The notes beneath the pieces are model-generated. The model was given only the letters and a program-made list of their open reading frames with translations. It was not told the origin of the DNA and made no database searches. A DNA stretch of 64,000 bases from contig NZ_JAHVAA010000014.1 of assembly GCF_019264485.1 (NCBI RefSeq), positions 558,001 through 622,000 on the forward strand, read 5' to 3'. The stretch's first letter is position 1. Every line of letters starts with the position of its first letter. The stretch is from Sediminibacterium sp. GTDB lineage: Bacteria; Bacteroidota; Bacteroidia; Chitinophagales; Chitinophagaceae. Below are positions 41,684 to 50,115 of the stretch, one piece after another. A program made the translations under genes and the position numbers.

Positions 41684-42391
41684 TTAAGTTACATCAGCAT
41701 GAGAAAACCAACTGGCAAAACTGTTGAAAAAAGGAATATCCCAGTCGTTTACTATTGCCAGGTGTATAAGGATATAAAAAAGTAAAACAGGTGGGAAAAC
41801 CCATCTGCCTTCCTTTGTCTTTCTTTCCCCTATAATAATCATAATGAAAATACAGTAGATCAATCCCATTACCATATACATAGCGTAAGGCCAGGGCAAT
41901 ATATAGTTTGAAAAAATACGTACCAGTAACGGTTCCAGAAAAACCAACCCTGTTAACAGCATACCACGTGCATGTATTAACACTTTCTTTTTGTAATACA
42001 CAGCAATTGAAAATCCATATAAAGCAATAACAATATCCTTAAATGGAATAAGGAGCTGAACCGATTGAGGCGATGGAGTTGCAAGATAGCGATAGTGTGC
42101 AAGCAGTATAATTGATATAATTAGTAGGGGAAAAAGTATATAAGACAGCTTACCCAGGGTTCTGTGAAGAGCCAGTTTTTTTTGTTGAAAAAGTATGGGC
42201 TGAACAATCAATAAAACCAACCAGCTAATTGCCGCAAGTACATGAAAATGAAAGTAAAAACTAAACGTATCCCCATGTATAAACAATCCTGAAAAATAAG
42301 TTTTCCAGAAAGCGATTAGAGACAAAGGTACCAGTGCAAAAAAAAGATAACCAAAATACAGTTTCTGTAATTTCTTCAGGTACTCTTTCAT
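41684..42391 (-). CDS. Polytopic membrane protein of unknown function
   Basis: A 235-residue protein with about seven hydrophobic segments. Histidines near membranes are noticeable: FSFYFHFHVLAAISWLVLLI and LALHRTLGKLSYILFPLL, plus IHARGML. The HRxxGxxxY pattern recalls cytochrome-b-like or DUF2306-like families, but this is a weak resemblance. It stands alone between DoxX and a VanZ-like gene. No function assigned. Confidence 0.65.
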   Translation of the reverse strand: MKEYLKKLQKLYFGYLFFALVPLSLIAFWKTYFSGLFIHGDTFSFYFHFHVLAAISWLVLLIVQPILFQQKKLALHRTLGKLSYILFPLLIISIILLAHYRYLATPSPQSVQLLIPFKDIVIALYGFSIAVYYKKKVLIHARGMLLTGLVFLEPLLVRIFSNYILPWPYAMYMVMGLIYCIFIMIIIGERKTKEGRWVFPPVLLFYILIHLAIVNDWDIPFFNSFASWFSHADVT

Positions 42392-42580
42392 ACTGATTGT
42401 TAATGCTAGCGTCGGGGAAATATAGCTGGTATAAAACGAAAAAACTAAGATAATTGCTATAAATCAGTTCACAGAACACCGTCTACCAAATCAGGTGTTT
42501 GTACTGCAAAATGATAGGATCAGGATACATATCATTATAATTTTAACCAAATAAAAGCCGGCTTATGAACAGTTCATCAA

Positions 42581-42588
42581 TACTTTTG
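42581..42588 (+). promoter_or_regulatory. -7 box TACTTTTG upstream of the VanZ-like gene
   Basis: A perfect TAnnTTTG match 28 nt before the TTG start at 42617. Placement supports that start because no in-frame ATG lies between. Confidence 0.4.
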
Positions 42589-42616
42589 TACCCTCCTTAC
42601 CTATAAAACAGACATA

Positions 42617-43018
42617 TTGAAACTGATAAAATTTATTCCAGCATTCATTTTTCTGATCATTACGGTTGTTTTATTGTGTTTACCCGGTACGGGGCAGTTT
42701 CCTGCCAGCTGGTGGTTTAAAAAAATACCGCAGTTCGATAAGCTGGTGCATATTGGTATGTTTGGTATGCTTTGCTTTTTATTTCATCTACCGGCCTGGA
42801 AAAGCAGTTTACATAACGGAGCCCGGCAGCGCTGGTTCTGGCTTATCAGTATTGGAGCTATTGCTTACGGTACAGGAATGGAATTTGTTCAGCGCGAGCT
42901 CATTGTAAACCGTTCTTTTGAAGAAGCCGATATATTGGCCGATTCTGTAGGGGCATTAGGGGCATTGGCTTTATCGCAAACAATATTCTTACGAAAAATA
43001 ATAACTCCCGCTATTTAA
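42617..43018 (+). CDS. VanZ-like membrane protein, TTG start
   Basis: A 133-residue protein with three or four hydrophobic segments. The VanZ-type signature is visible: FDKLVHIGMFGMLCFL and FVQRELIVNRSFEEADILAD, SVGALGALA. The start codon appears to be TTG (M read at LKLIKFIPAF). VanZ relatives are membrane proteins of unclear biochemical role, some linked to glycopeptide tolerance; I claim no resistance here. Confidence 0.82.
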   Translation: MKLIKFIPAFIFLIITVVLLCLPGTGQFPASWWFKKIPQFDKLVHIGMFGMLCFLFHLPAWKSSLHNGARQRWFWLISIGAIAYGTGMEFVQRELIVNRSFEEADILADSVGALGALALSQTIFLRKIITPAI

Positions 43019-43050
43019 GATTGATAATCAGTAGTTCTATAAAAAAGATT

Positions 43051-43072
43051 GTCCCCCGTAGAAACGGGGGAC
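43051..43072 (-). terminator. Terminator of the cbb3 oxidase cluster
   Basis: GTCCCCCGT, AGAA loop, ACGGGGGAC: perfect 9-bp stem. On the minus strand it is followed by AATCTTTTTTAT. It lies 220 bp past the last gene of the cluster and may also stop the convergent VanZ-like transcript. Confidence 0.85.
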
Positions 43073-43293
43073 GCAACCAAAACTAACTGCTTATGAGAAA
43101 ATTGACTACTTGCTTATATCTATACTAACGCAAATTCAGTGCCAAAAGATTTTACGGATTTGTTAATCCTTTCTAAATAAAACCTGCTTTCTTTTTAAAA
43201 GATACCTGTTCTTCTTTCACTGTTGCCTGATGCAAAGTTCTATAGTAAAGACCGAAATAAATGTCAATGGTTTAACAATGATTTGTTAAAGGA
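43073..43293. other. Gap between the terminator and the TauE/SafE-like gene
   Basis: About 220 bp, AT-rich. I see no gene, hairpin or recognisable repeat here. Confidence 0.5.
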
Positions 43294-43992
43294 TCAGTGA
43301 CAGGATACCGTATCCGCACTACGTTCGGAGATAAAAGGACTCATGTAGGGGATATTGAGATTTAATCCTCTGATTATCAGTAAAATGGCCGTCAGACCCA
43401 CTATATAAGGTACCAGCTTACGCATGTTTTGCCTGTTTTGCCAGCTTAAACGGGTACCCCAGAAAGCCAGAGAAAATAAGGCAGGAAGGGTTCCCAGACC
43501 AAAAACAAACATAAAAACCATGGCATTCAAAATACTGCCACTGGCCATAGCTCCGCTGATGGCAATATAAACCATGCCACAGGGCAACAATCCGTTGGCT
43601 ACTCCCATCATATACATACCTGAGAAACTATGACGGCGCATAGACCAGGAAATGAGTTTTGTGATTTTTTGATTGAACCAAGCCCACCCTTTTATTTTTT
43701 TAAAGAAAACCTGGCTCAGCAGAAAAAAAAGGATTGCCATTCCCATAAGAACTGAAAACACCTGCTGCCATCCTGCTATACCTATACGCCAGCCAATTAC
43801 CCCTGCTAAAACACCCATTATCATATATGTACTAATTCGCCCAAACTGGTATAAAAGTATACCCCATATTTTTTTATGCTGTGGCAGATGTTGTACCGGT
43901 ACACTCATAATCAACGGGCCACACATACCAATACAATGCAGACTACTCGCCAGCCCTAACAACAAAGCCGATATGAAAATGGCAAGTATCAT
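43294..43992 (-). CDS. TauE/SafE-like membrane protein of the cbb3 cluster
   Basis: A 232-residue protein with about six membrane segments. LGLASSLHCIGMCGPLIM and GVANGLLPCGMVYIAIS hold paired cysteines in the membrane, the pattern of the DsbD/CcoH-like sulfite-exporter subgroup found in cbb3 operons. Role is likely copper delivery or redox maturation of the oxidase; this is family-level inference. Its ATG overlaps the fixH stop by 4 bp, so it is translationally coupled. Confidence 0.85.
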   Translation of the reverse strand: MILAIFISALLLGLASSLHCIGMCGPLIMSVPVQHLPQHKKIWGILLYQFGRISTYMIMGVLAGVIGWRIGIAGWQQVFSVLMGMAILFFLLSQVFFKKIKGWAWFNQKITKLISWSMRRHSFSGMYMMGVANGLLPCGMVYIAISGAMASGSILNAMVFMFVFGLGTLPALFSLAFWGTRLSWQNRQNMRKLVPYIVGLTAILLIIRGLNLNIPYMSPFISERSADTVSCH

Positions 43993-44429
43993 TCAGCAGT
44001 AAATAGTATTTCTTTTTCCACGTAATATTTTTTTTCAGCCGCTTCCCAACTTAGTTTCAGCAGATATTTATCTGCAGGTAATTTTTCTCTTGCAATTATT
44101 TGTCTGCCATCTGCATCAACAGTAAGAGGCAAACGCAGGTCTTTGGTTGCATCTGTTTTACAATAAAACCAGGCTTCGCCTTTTATTATCATTCCTTTCA
44201 TCTCGCGGGGTAATTGCAATAGCAGTTCTTTATTTGTATGGGTAACAATTATTTCACCAATCAATGCAGCATTGGCCCTGCCATCAATTTTATCCTGGTA
44301 TCTAAGTTCATCCTGGTAATACTCTTTGCTTACCAGTTCGAAACGGGTATTCACTGCTTTATATACTAATGTGGTCATCAGACCTGCAAAGCCAATAAAT
44401 ACGAGTATCAGTTTGTTTCCCCAGTTCAT
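43989..44429 (-). CDS. FixH-like protein, copy 1
   Basis: A 146-residue protein with one N-terminal membrane segment (NKLILVFIGFAGLMTTLVY) and a periplasmic domain beginning FELVSKEYYQDELRYQDKID, the FixH/CcoH hallmark. It assists cbb3 oxidase maturation. A second FixH-like gene lies immediately upstream. The two share architecture (MNWG start, VSKEYY/VSRQYR motif) and look like a tandem duplication. Confidence 0.85.
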   Translation of the reverse strand: MNWGNKLILVFIGFAGLMTTLVYKAVNTRFELVSKEYYQDELRYQDKIDGRANAALIGEIIVTHTNKELLLQLPREMKGMIIKGEAWFYCKTDATKDLRLPLTVDADGRQIIAREKLPADKYLLKLSWEAAEKKYYVEKEILFTAE

Positions 44430-44439
44430 ACAAAATAGT

Positions 44440-44880
44440 TTAGTGGTTCATATTTAATTCCTGCTCCGCGTAAAACTCATCCCGTCCATCGTTCCAGTTC
44501 AATTTTATTGTATACCGTTTTCCTTTTATCCAGCTCTGAGGAATTATCTGTTGTCCAAAATCATCCGGCTCTAACTGAATAGTTTTATCCAGTTGTTCGT
44601 CATATACACAATAAAAGAAAACCTTACCTTTTATTTTTACCTTTAATTGCTCTTTAGGAACCTGCAGCAGTATAAAGGGATCTGCTTTATACATCCTGAA
44701 AGCACTTATCTGTGTTGCCTTTTGTTTTGCTTCTATCACTTGCTGATAGTTTTTTTCTTCCTCCCTGTATTGCCTGCTCACCAGATCAACTTTAATCTCT
44801 TTTACCAGTATATAGATCGTCAGGCTCAGTAAAAAGCAAAAACCCGCACAAACAGCTATTAACTTTATCCCCCAATTCAT
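44440..44880 (-). CDS. FixH-like protein, copy 2
   Basis: About 146 residues from MNWGIKLIAVCAGFCFLL. One membrane anchor, then LVSRQYREEEKNYQQVIEAK and a beta-rich periplasmic part ending EQELNMNH. It closely parallels the next gene. Start at 44880 is chosen since it matches the MNWG start of copy 1; the frame from 44931 adds 17 basic residues. It lies 58 bp downstream of ccoG. Confidence 0.85.
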   Translation of the reverse strand: MNWGIKLIAVCAGFCFLLSLTIYILVKEIKVDLVSRQYREEEKNYQQVIEAKQKATQISAFRMYKADPFILLQVPKEQLKVKIKGKVFFYCVYDEQLDKTIQLEPDDFGQQIIPQSWIKGKRYTIKLNWNDGRDEFYAEQELNMNH

Positions 44881-44938
44881 GTTGAATTGTTTTAATTTTT
44901 TTAAGGGATATTGGATCTTTTGACTTTGCAAACTTGTT

Positions 44939-46351
44939 TTACAAAGCCGGGCCGAGGAAATTGGTTTTTGATGTTACCAGTTCTTCACCGTTAGTATATA
45001 AAGCCAGTTTCAGCATGGTTTTTCTTTGTTTGACAGCCGATTTGGGCAATATGATAAAAAAAGTACCCGATGCCTGTCCTTCCTTCTTAATTTCAATTAC
45101 AGGTTTCCCCGCCATCAGAATAGTTCCTTGTTGATCTTTCAACACTACTTTAACAGCAATGTCTTTTGTGGTTTTATTAATCAGCTTGATATTATACAGG
45201 TTCGATAAACTGTCTTTCCCTCTTTCCTGGTATAACATCCCTGCTGTTCTGATCACTGTTGCGTCTATATCTTTTCTGGTCATTAAAATCACCGAAAGCA
45301 GAGCAAGCAACAAAAAACATAAACCAGTATACAGTTTCATTCTTACGGTATAGCGCAATGGTTCGCCTTTGGCTATACTATTTTCAGAGGCGTACCTGAT
45401 TAACCCTTTGGGCTTCCCAATACTATCCATTACATGATCGCAGGCATCAATACAGGCCGTACAACCCACACATTCCATTTGCACACCATTTCTGATATCG
45501 ATTCCTGTTGGGCAAACTTTCACACAGAGATGACAATCTATACAGTCGCCCAATGATGATGATGCCTGTTTTTTAAAATTGCCCCTTGGTTCCCCTCTTT
45601 TATAATCGTAGGCTACAATCATGGAATTCTTATCCAGTAAAACACTTTGTAAACGACCATAAGGACAAACAACAGTACATGCCTGTTCCCTGAAGAATGC
45701 ATATACACCATAGAACACAGCGCTGAATACAAGAATGGACGCAAATCCCACTACATGTTGTGTAACTGGTTCAGTTATAATTTTTTCGAGCTCGTTTATA
45801 CCAATAATATAAGCCAGAAAAAAATTTGCGATGGTAAAAGAGAGCAGGAAAAACAATAGATGCTTTACTGTTATTTTAATCATCTTCTTACCTGTCCATG
45901 GAGCAGATTTCAATTGTTTCTGTGCAGGAGCATCTCCCAATATCCAATACTCTACTCTCCTGAACATCATTTCCATGAAATTGGTCTGTGGACAGGCCCA
46001 ACCGCAAAACAATCTTCCGAAGGCTGCGGTGAAGAGAATAATAAAGAACACAAAAGTGACCATGGTAAGACCGAAAATAAAAAAATCCTGTGGCCAGAAT
46101 ATCTTACCAAATAAAATGAATTTGGCTTCCGGAATATTAAAGAGGAAGAGTGGTCTTTCGTTGATTTGTACAAAAGGCAATCCAAAAAAGATCAGAAAAT
46201 AAAACACACTTAATACCGAACGTATATTGTAAAAACGTCCTTTGGGTTGGTATGCATATATCCATTTCCGTTTACCGGATTCATCTACCGTTGCAATCCG
46301 GTCGCGGAAGGCATCGGTTTCGATTACGTTGCTATGTTTTATTTCACTCAT
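44939..46351 (-). CDS. ccoG: Cytochrome c oxidase accessory protein CcoG
   Basis: A 470-residue membrane ferredoxin-like protein, implicated in copper reduction during cbb3 assembly. Several membrane segments (to about 215) include AAFGRLFCGWACPQTNFMEM. A dicluster ferredoxin region follows: CIDCHLCVKVCPTGIDIRNG and ECVGCTACIDACDHVMD. The C-terminus is an Ig-like periplasmic domain. It is 4 bp downstream of ccoP. Confidence 0.95.
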   Translation of the reverse strand: MSEIKHSNVIETDAFRDRIATVDESGKRKWIYAYQPKGRFYNIRSVLSVFYFLIFFGLPFVQINERPLFLFNIPEAKFILFGKIFWPQDFFIFGLTMVTFVFFIILFTAAFGRLFCGWACPQTNFMEMMFRRVEYWILGDAPAQKQLKSAPWTGKKMIKITVKHLLFFLLSFTIANFFLAYIIGINELEKIITEPVTQHVVGFASILVFSAVFYGVYAFFREQACTVVCPYGRLQSVLLDKNSMIVAYDYKRGEPRGNFKKQASSSLGDCIDCHLCVKVCPTGIDIRNGVQMECVGCTACIDACDHVMDSIGKPKGLIRYASENSIAKGEPLRYTVRMKLYTGLCFLLLALLSVILMTRKDIDATVIRTAGMLYQERGKDSLSNLYNIKLINKTTKDIAVKVVLKDQQGTILMAGKPVIEIKKEGQASGTFFIILPKSAVKQRKTMLKLALYTNGEELVTSKTNFLGPAL

Positions 46352-46355
46352 CGTA

Positions 46356-47510
46356 TTATTTCACTCCCTCTTTTACTACTGGTGCTGTTTTTGTTGTATC
46401 ACTTGCCTCCTGCTCCTGGTATACTTCACCTTGTGGTTCTTTTGCCGTAGCTGGTTTTGTTCCTTTCAGTGATTTAATATAACTCGCCAACTGTGCTATC
46501 TGTGCAGGTGAATAATCATCTTTCCAGCTTTTCATTCCTTTTTCCGGCCAGCCGTATTTGATTGATTTAAACAGATCAGACATACTGCCACCATGTAACC
46601 AGTATTCATCCACCAGGTTAGGCCCAACTGTACCACCACCATCTGCTGCATGACAGGCAGCACAAGCTGTTACAAATATTTTTTTGCCTGCGTCGAGTGC
46701 CAATGCATCACTGAGATAGGTTACGGTATTTTCATTTACATTGTTGGCTGCTTTTTTCAGGTAGTTTTCTTTTTCTGCTTCGGCTTTTTTCATAACTGCA
46801 GCTAATTCTTCAAGGCTTGAAGGAGCAGTATGTGTTACATGATAGCGCCAGAGATAAATACAGGAGAAAATAATACAGATATAAAATCCATACAGCCACC
46901 AGGGCGGTAAGCGGTTATCGAGTTCACGGATACCATCGTAATCATGACCCAGATCAATATTAGCTTCTTCCTGAATTGGCTTGAAACTGTTAGCCTTGCT
47001 CCACCATTTTGAAAACCCGGATTCTTTTTCAATCACCTGCTGTTTCACTGTTTCTTTTGCCAGTAAACTTTTCAGGTGATAGAGCAGCCATAATAATATC
47101 AGCAGTTCTACTCCCACCACAGAAATGAGCGAGTAAAATGCAGTAGGCGACAGTCCGCTAATAGTTGTATTTACAGCAACTGCTGTTACTGGTTCATCTG
47201 CCGCGAATGTGACAGAACTCATCAGTAAAAAGGTAATTACAGTAAACACTTTTTGTTGTGTAGTTGAATTTCTTTTCTCACGAAATTCTTTCATCTTCAT
47301 TTCAGCTGCGCCCAATACAACATGTGCGAGCAAAGCGATGGCCAGTAACAATACCGCTATAATTACCACCAGTACCTGTGCAAGTGGGTTTGCCATAGTA
47401 GATGGTTTGGGTGGACCTTCGGCCCATACACTGGAAGGCACCAGTGTACAGAAAAGACCAGTCATCCATATACTGAAGTATTTGATCCGTTGAAAATTAC
47501 GCTGTTGCAT
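46356..47510 (-). CDS. ccoP: cbb3 oxidase cytochrome c subunit CcoP
   Basis: A 384-residue subunit. The N-terminal half has a signal-like segment and several membrane helices (more than usual for CcoP), then the CcoP motif HDYDGIRELDNRLPPWW. A single class I heme c site, ACAACHAADGGGTVGPNL, lies near residues 276-294; proteobacterial CcoP carries two, so one heme is missing as expected for Bacteroidota. A C-terminal Lys/Glu/Gln tail follows. It passes electrons to CcoNO. Confidence 0.93.
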   Translation of the reverse strand: MQQRNFQRIKYFSIWMTGLFCTLVPSSVWAEGPPKPSTMANPLAQVLVVIIAVLLLAIALLAHVVLGAAEMKMKEFREKRNSTTQQKVFTVITFLLMSSVTFAADEPVTAVAVNTTISGLSPTAFYSLISVVGVELLILLWLLYHLKSLLAKETVKQQVIEKESGFSKWWSKANSFKPIQEEANIDLGHDYDGIRELDNRLPPWWLYGFYICIIFSCIYLWRYHVTHTAPSSLEELAAVMKKAEAEKENYLKKAANNVNENTVTYLSDALALDAGKKIFVTACAACHAADGGGTVGPNLVDEYWLHGGSMSDLFKSIKYGWPEKGMKSWKDDYSPAQIAQLASYIKSLKGTKPATAKEPQGEVYQEQEASDTTKTAPVVKEGVK

Positions 47511-47535
47511 TGCAATTCGTTTATAAGTCAGAAGG

Positions 47536-47697
47536 TTAGTTGTCTAATGGTAAATGACTGATTTCTTCTATCATTTTTTTATCTGCTTTCCAGGCCCAGA
47601 GGGTCATCAGGAGAAAAAAAGTAAAGAAGATGGAGAAAGAACTGAGTGCATAGATATCTACGCCAATAATTTTTTCCAGATAATTGATAAATTTCAT
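47536..47697 (-). CDS. ccoQ: Small cbb3 oxidase subunit CcoQ
   Basis: A 53-residue frame on the minus strand, MKFINYLEKIIGVDIYALSS and onward to a C-terminal HLPLDN. One transmembrane helix (FSIFFTFFLLMTLWAWKA) and a charged tail (DKKMIEEI) match CcoQ. It sits exactly between ccoNO and ccoP, 11 bp after the ccoNO stop. Too short for ordinary gene-length cutoffs, but position and topology make it convincing. Confidence 0.85.
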   Translation of the reverse strand: MKFINYLEKIIGVDIYALSSFSIFFTFFLLMTLWAWKADKKMIEEISHLPLDN

Positions 47698-47708
47698 GTC
47701 TGTTTCTT

Positions 47709-49838
47709 TTATTGTTTGGCTGTTACTGGTTGTGAGCCTTTAATATCTACACCAATCCTTTGCAGGTAAGCAATCATGGCAATGATTTCTTTGTTCGGAG
47801 CAGTTTCAATTTTATCTGCTTTCAAATTTTTACTGATTTTTTCTGCCTGTGCCATCAGTTCTTTATTAGCTATCTGGTCGTACCCTTTTTCATAAGGCAC
47901 ACCGAGTGTTTGCATAGCCCTTATTCTTGCGCCGGTTGTTGCAGTATCAATAGCGTCATCCAGTAACCATGGGTAAGATGGCATGATAGAACCCGGGCTC
48001 ATACTCTGTGGTTCGAGCATATGGTTATAATGCCAGCTATCAGGATATTTTCCGCCAATACGCGCCAGATCGGGTCCTGTACGTTTACTACCCCACTGGA
48101 ATGGATGGTCGTACACAAATTCACCAGCTTTGCTGTATTCACCATATCGTGCCACTTCATCGCGGAAGGGGCGGATCATTTGTGAGTGACAGGTATAACA
48201 TCCTTCACGGATATAAATATCACGACCATGTAATTCGAGTGGTGTATATGGTTTTACTGCTGCAATGGTTGGCACATTACTCTTCACCAGAAATGTTGGA
48301 ACAATTTCAAGTATACCGCCAATGGCTACAGCAACCAGACTCAATACCAGCATCTGAATGGGTCTTGCTTCAATCCAGCGGTGCCAGTATTGTTTACCAT
48401 GCGTAACAATTTTCGCTGGCAGTGGTGGCGCTTCTGCTGCTTCATTGGCCACCAGTTTACCCGCTTTCACTGTTTTCACAATATTGTATACCATTATGAA
48501 TACACCTACGAGATATAGCAAACCGCCAACACTTCTTGCTACATATAAGGGAATAATATGAGTAACTGTTTCGAGGAACTGGAATTTAAGTGTACCATCT
48601 TCTGTAAACTGTTTCCACATCATGGCCTGCGTAAAGCCTGCCCAATACATGGGAATGGCATACAACACTATTCCAATGGTACCGATCCAGAAATGTGTGC
48701 CCGCCAGTTTGGTTGAATACAATGGTGTATTGAAAATTTTTGGAATCACCCAATAGAGAATGCCAAAAGTGAGGAACCCATTCCAGCCCAACGCACCTAC
48801 GTGAACGTGTGCAATAGTCCAGTCGGTAAAATGCGAAATTGCATTTACATTTTTCAGGCTCAGTAATGGCCCTTCAAAAGTGGCCATACCATAACAGGTT
48901 ATAGCTACTACCATAAATTTGAGGATAGGATCTTCACGTACTTTATCCCATGCACCTCGCAGTGTAAACAAACCATTCAGCATACCACCCCATGATGGTG
49001 CAATTAACATGATGCTAAATACCACACCCAGGCTCTGTGCCCAGTCGGGCAATGCTGTATACAATAAATGGTGTGGCCCTGCCCAGATATAAATAAAGAT
49101 CAGTGCCCAGAAGTGAATAATGGAAAGACGATAACTATATACCGGTCTGTTAGCTGCTTTGGGTAGAAAATAATACATGATACCCAGGTAAGGTGTAGTA
49201 AGAAAGAATGCAACAGCATTATGTCCATACCACCACTGTACCAGCGCATCCTGTACACCTGCATACCAGCTATAGCTTTTCAGAAAAGTAACAGGAATTT
49301 CAAATGAGTTTACAATATGCAGCATAGCAACGGTTACCCATGTAGCGATATAAAACCAGATGGCCACATATAAATGACTTTCTCTCCGTTTGAGAATGGT
49401 GCCAAACATATTGATACCGAATACAACCCAGATAAGGGTAATAGCTATATCAATAGGCCACTCCAGTTCTGCATATTCTTTACCGGTAGTATAACCAGCC
49501 AGCAATGTTATGGCAGCAGCTACAATAATCAGTTGCCATCCCCAGAAATGTATTTTACTGAGCGTATCACTGAACATACGTGCCTTACACAAACGTTGCA
49601 GTGAATAGTACACTCCCATGAAAATACCATTGCCTACAAAAGCAAAAATCACCGCATTTGTATGAAGAGGTCTAACTCTTCCAAATGTGGTGATGGGCAG
49701 ATTAAAATTGGCCGCAGGCAAATAAATCTGAACAGCAGCAAGTAAACCTACCAGCATACCAACCACTCCCCACAGAATGGTGGCATACGCAAATAGCTTT
49801 ACCGTTTTGTTGTCGTAAAAAAATTGTTCTGATTGCAT
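47709..49838 (-). CDS. ccoNO: Fused cbb3 oxidase subunits I and II
   Basis: A 709-residue fusion. The CcoN part has heme and CuB ligands in RPLHTNAVIF, WWYGHNAVAFFLTTPYLGI, AGPHHLLYTALP and IAHVHVGALGWNG. The CcoO part (from about residue 495) has one membrane anchor and heme c site EGCYTCHSQMIRPFRDEVAR, then MSPGSIMPSYPWL with the axial Met. Fusion of N and O is known in Bacteroidota. This is the catalytic high-affinity oxygen reductase. Confidence 0.96.
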   Translation of the reverse strand: MQSEQFFYDNKTVKLFAYATILWGVVGMLVGLLAAVQIYLPAANFNLPITTFGRVRPLHTNAVIFAFVGNGIFMGVYYSLQRLCKARMFSDTLSKIHFWGWQLIIVAAAITLLAGYTTGKEYAELEWPIDIAITLIWVVFGINMFGTILKRRESHLYVAIWFYIATWVTVAMLHIVNSFEIPVTFLKSYSWYAGVQDALVQWWYGHNAVAFFLTTPYLGIMYYFLPKAANRPVYSYRLSIIHFWALIFIYIWAGPHHLLYTALPDWAQSLGVVFSIMLIAPSWGGMLNGLFTLRGAWDKVREDPILKFMVVAITCYGMATFEGPLLSLKNVNAISHFTDWTIAHVHVGALGWNGFLTFGILYWVIPKIFNTPLYSTKLAGTHFWIGTIGIVLYAIPMYWAGFTQAMMWKQFTEDGTLKFQFLETVTHIIPLYVARSVGGLLYLVGVFIMVYNIVKTVKAGKLVANEAAEAPPLPAKIVTHGKQYWHRWIEARPIQMLVLSLVAVAIGGILEIVPTFLVKSNVPTIAAVKPYTPLELHGRDIYIREGCYTCHSQMIRPFRDEVARYGEYSKAGEFVYDHPFQWGSKRTGPDLARIGGKYPDSWHYNHMLEPQSMSPGSIMPSYPWLLDDAIDTATTGARIRAMQTLGVPYEKGYDQIANKELMAQAEKISKNLKADKIETAPNKEIIAMIAYLQRIGVDIKGSQPVTAKQ

Positions 49839-49870
49839 GAATGGTCGTTTTTATAGAAGAGGGTGAGTAA

Positions 49871-50023
49871 CTATTTTTTATTAGGTTTTTGATCGAAAAG
49901 CATACGCACAGAAGGAGATTCCTCATCATCGTACTGACCTGTTTTAACGCTCCAGATAAAAGCACCCAGAAATAAACCTGCCACACTGATACTTGCAATT
50001 AATAGAAGGATAATAACGTTCAT
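49871..50023 (-). CDS. ccoS: cbb3 oxidase assembly protein CcoS
   Basis: A 50-residue protein: MNVIILLLIASISVAGLFLG is a single membrane helix, followed by AFIWSVKTGQYDDEESPSVR, the CcoS hallmark (GQYDD...RML). It lies 32 bp upstream of ccoNO and downstream of ccoI. CcoS is needed for heme and copper insertion into CcoN. An FNR-like palindrome lies 70 bp before its start. Confidence 0.9.
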   Translation of the reverse strand: MNVIILLLIASISVAGLFLGAFIWSVKTGQYDDEESPSVRMLFDQKPNKK

Positions 50024-50092
50024 AGCTGTTGAATAAACACTGTAAAAGTATTTTCAACGCATGGGGCAGCCTATGATATTACTCAAGGGAAC

Positions 50093-50110
50093 ACATGATT
50101 TTAGTCATGT
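50093..50110. promoter_or_regulatory. FNR-like palindrome upstream of ccoS-ccoNO
   Basis: ACATGATTTTAGTCATGT: perfect ACATGA and TCATGT arms with a 6-nt spacer. It lies between ccoI and ccoS, about 70 bp before the ccoS ATG, and matches the site at 53101-53120. Likely bound by the Crp/Fnr protein encoded at 53120-53830. Confidence 0.65.
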
Positions 50111-50115
50111 TTTTG

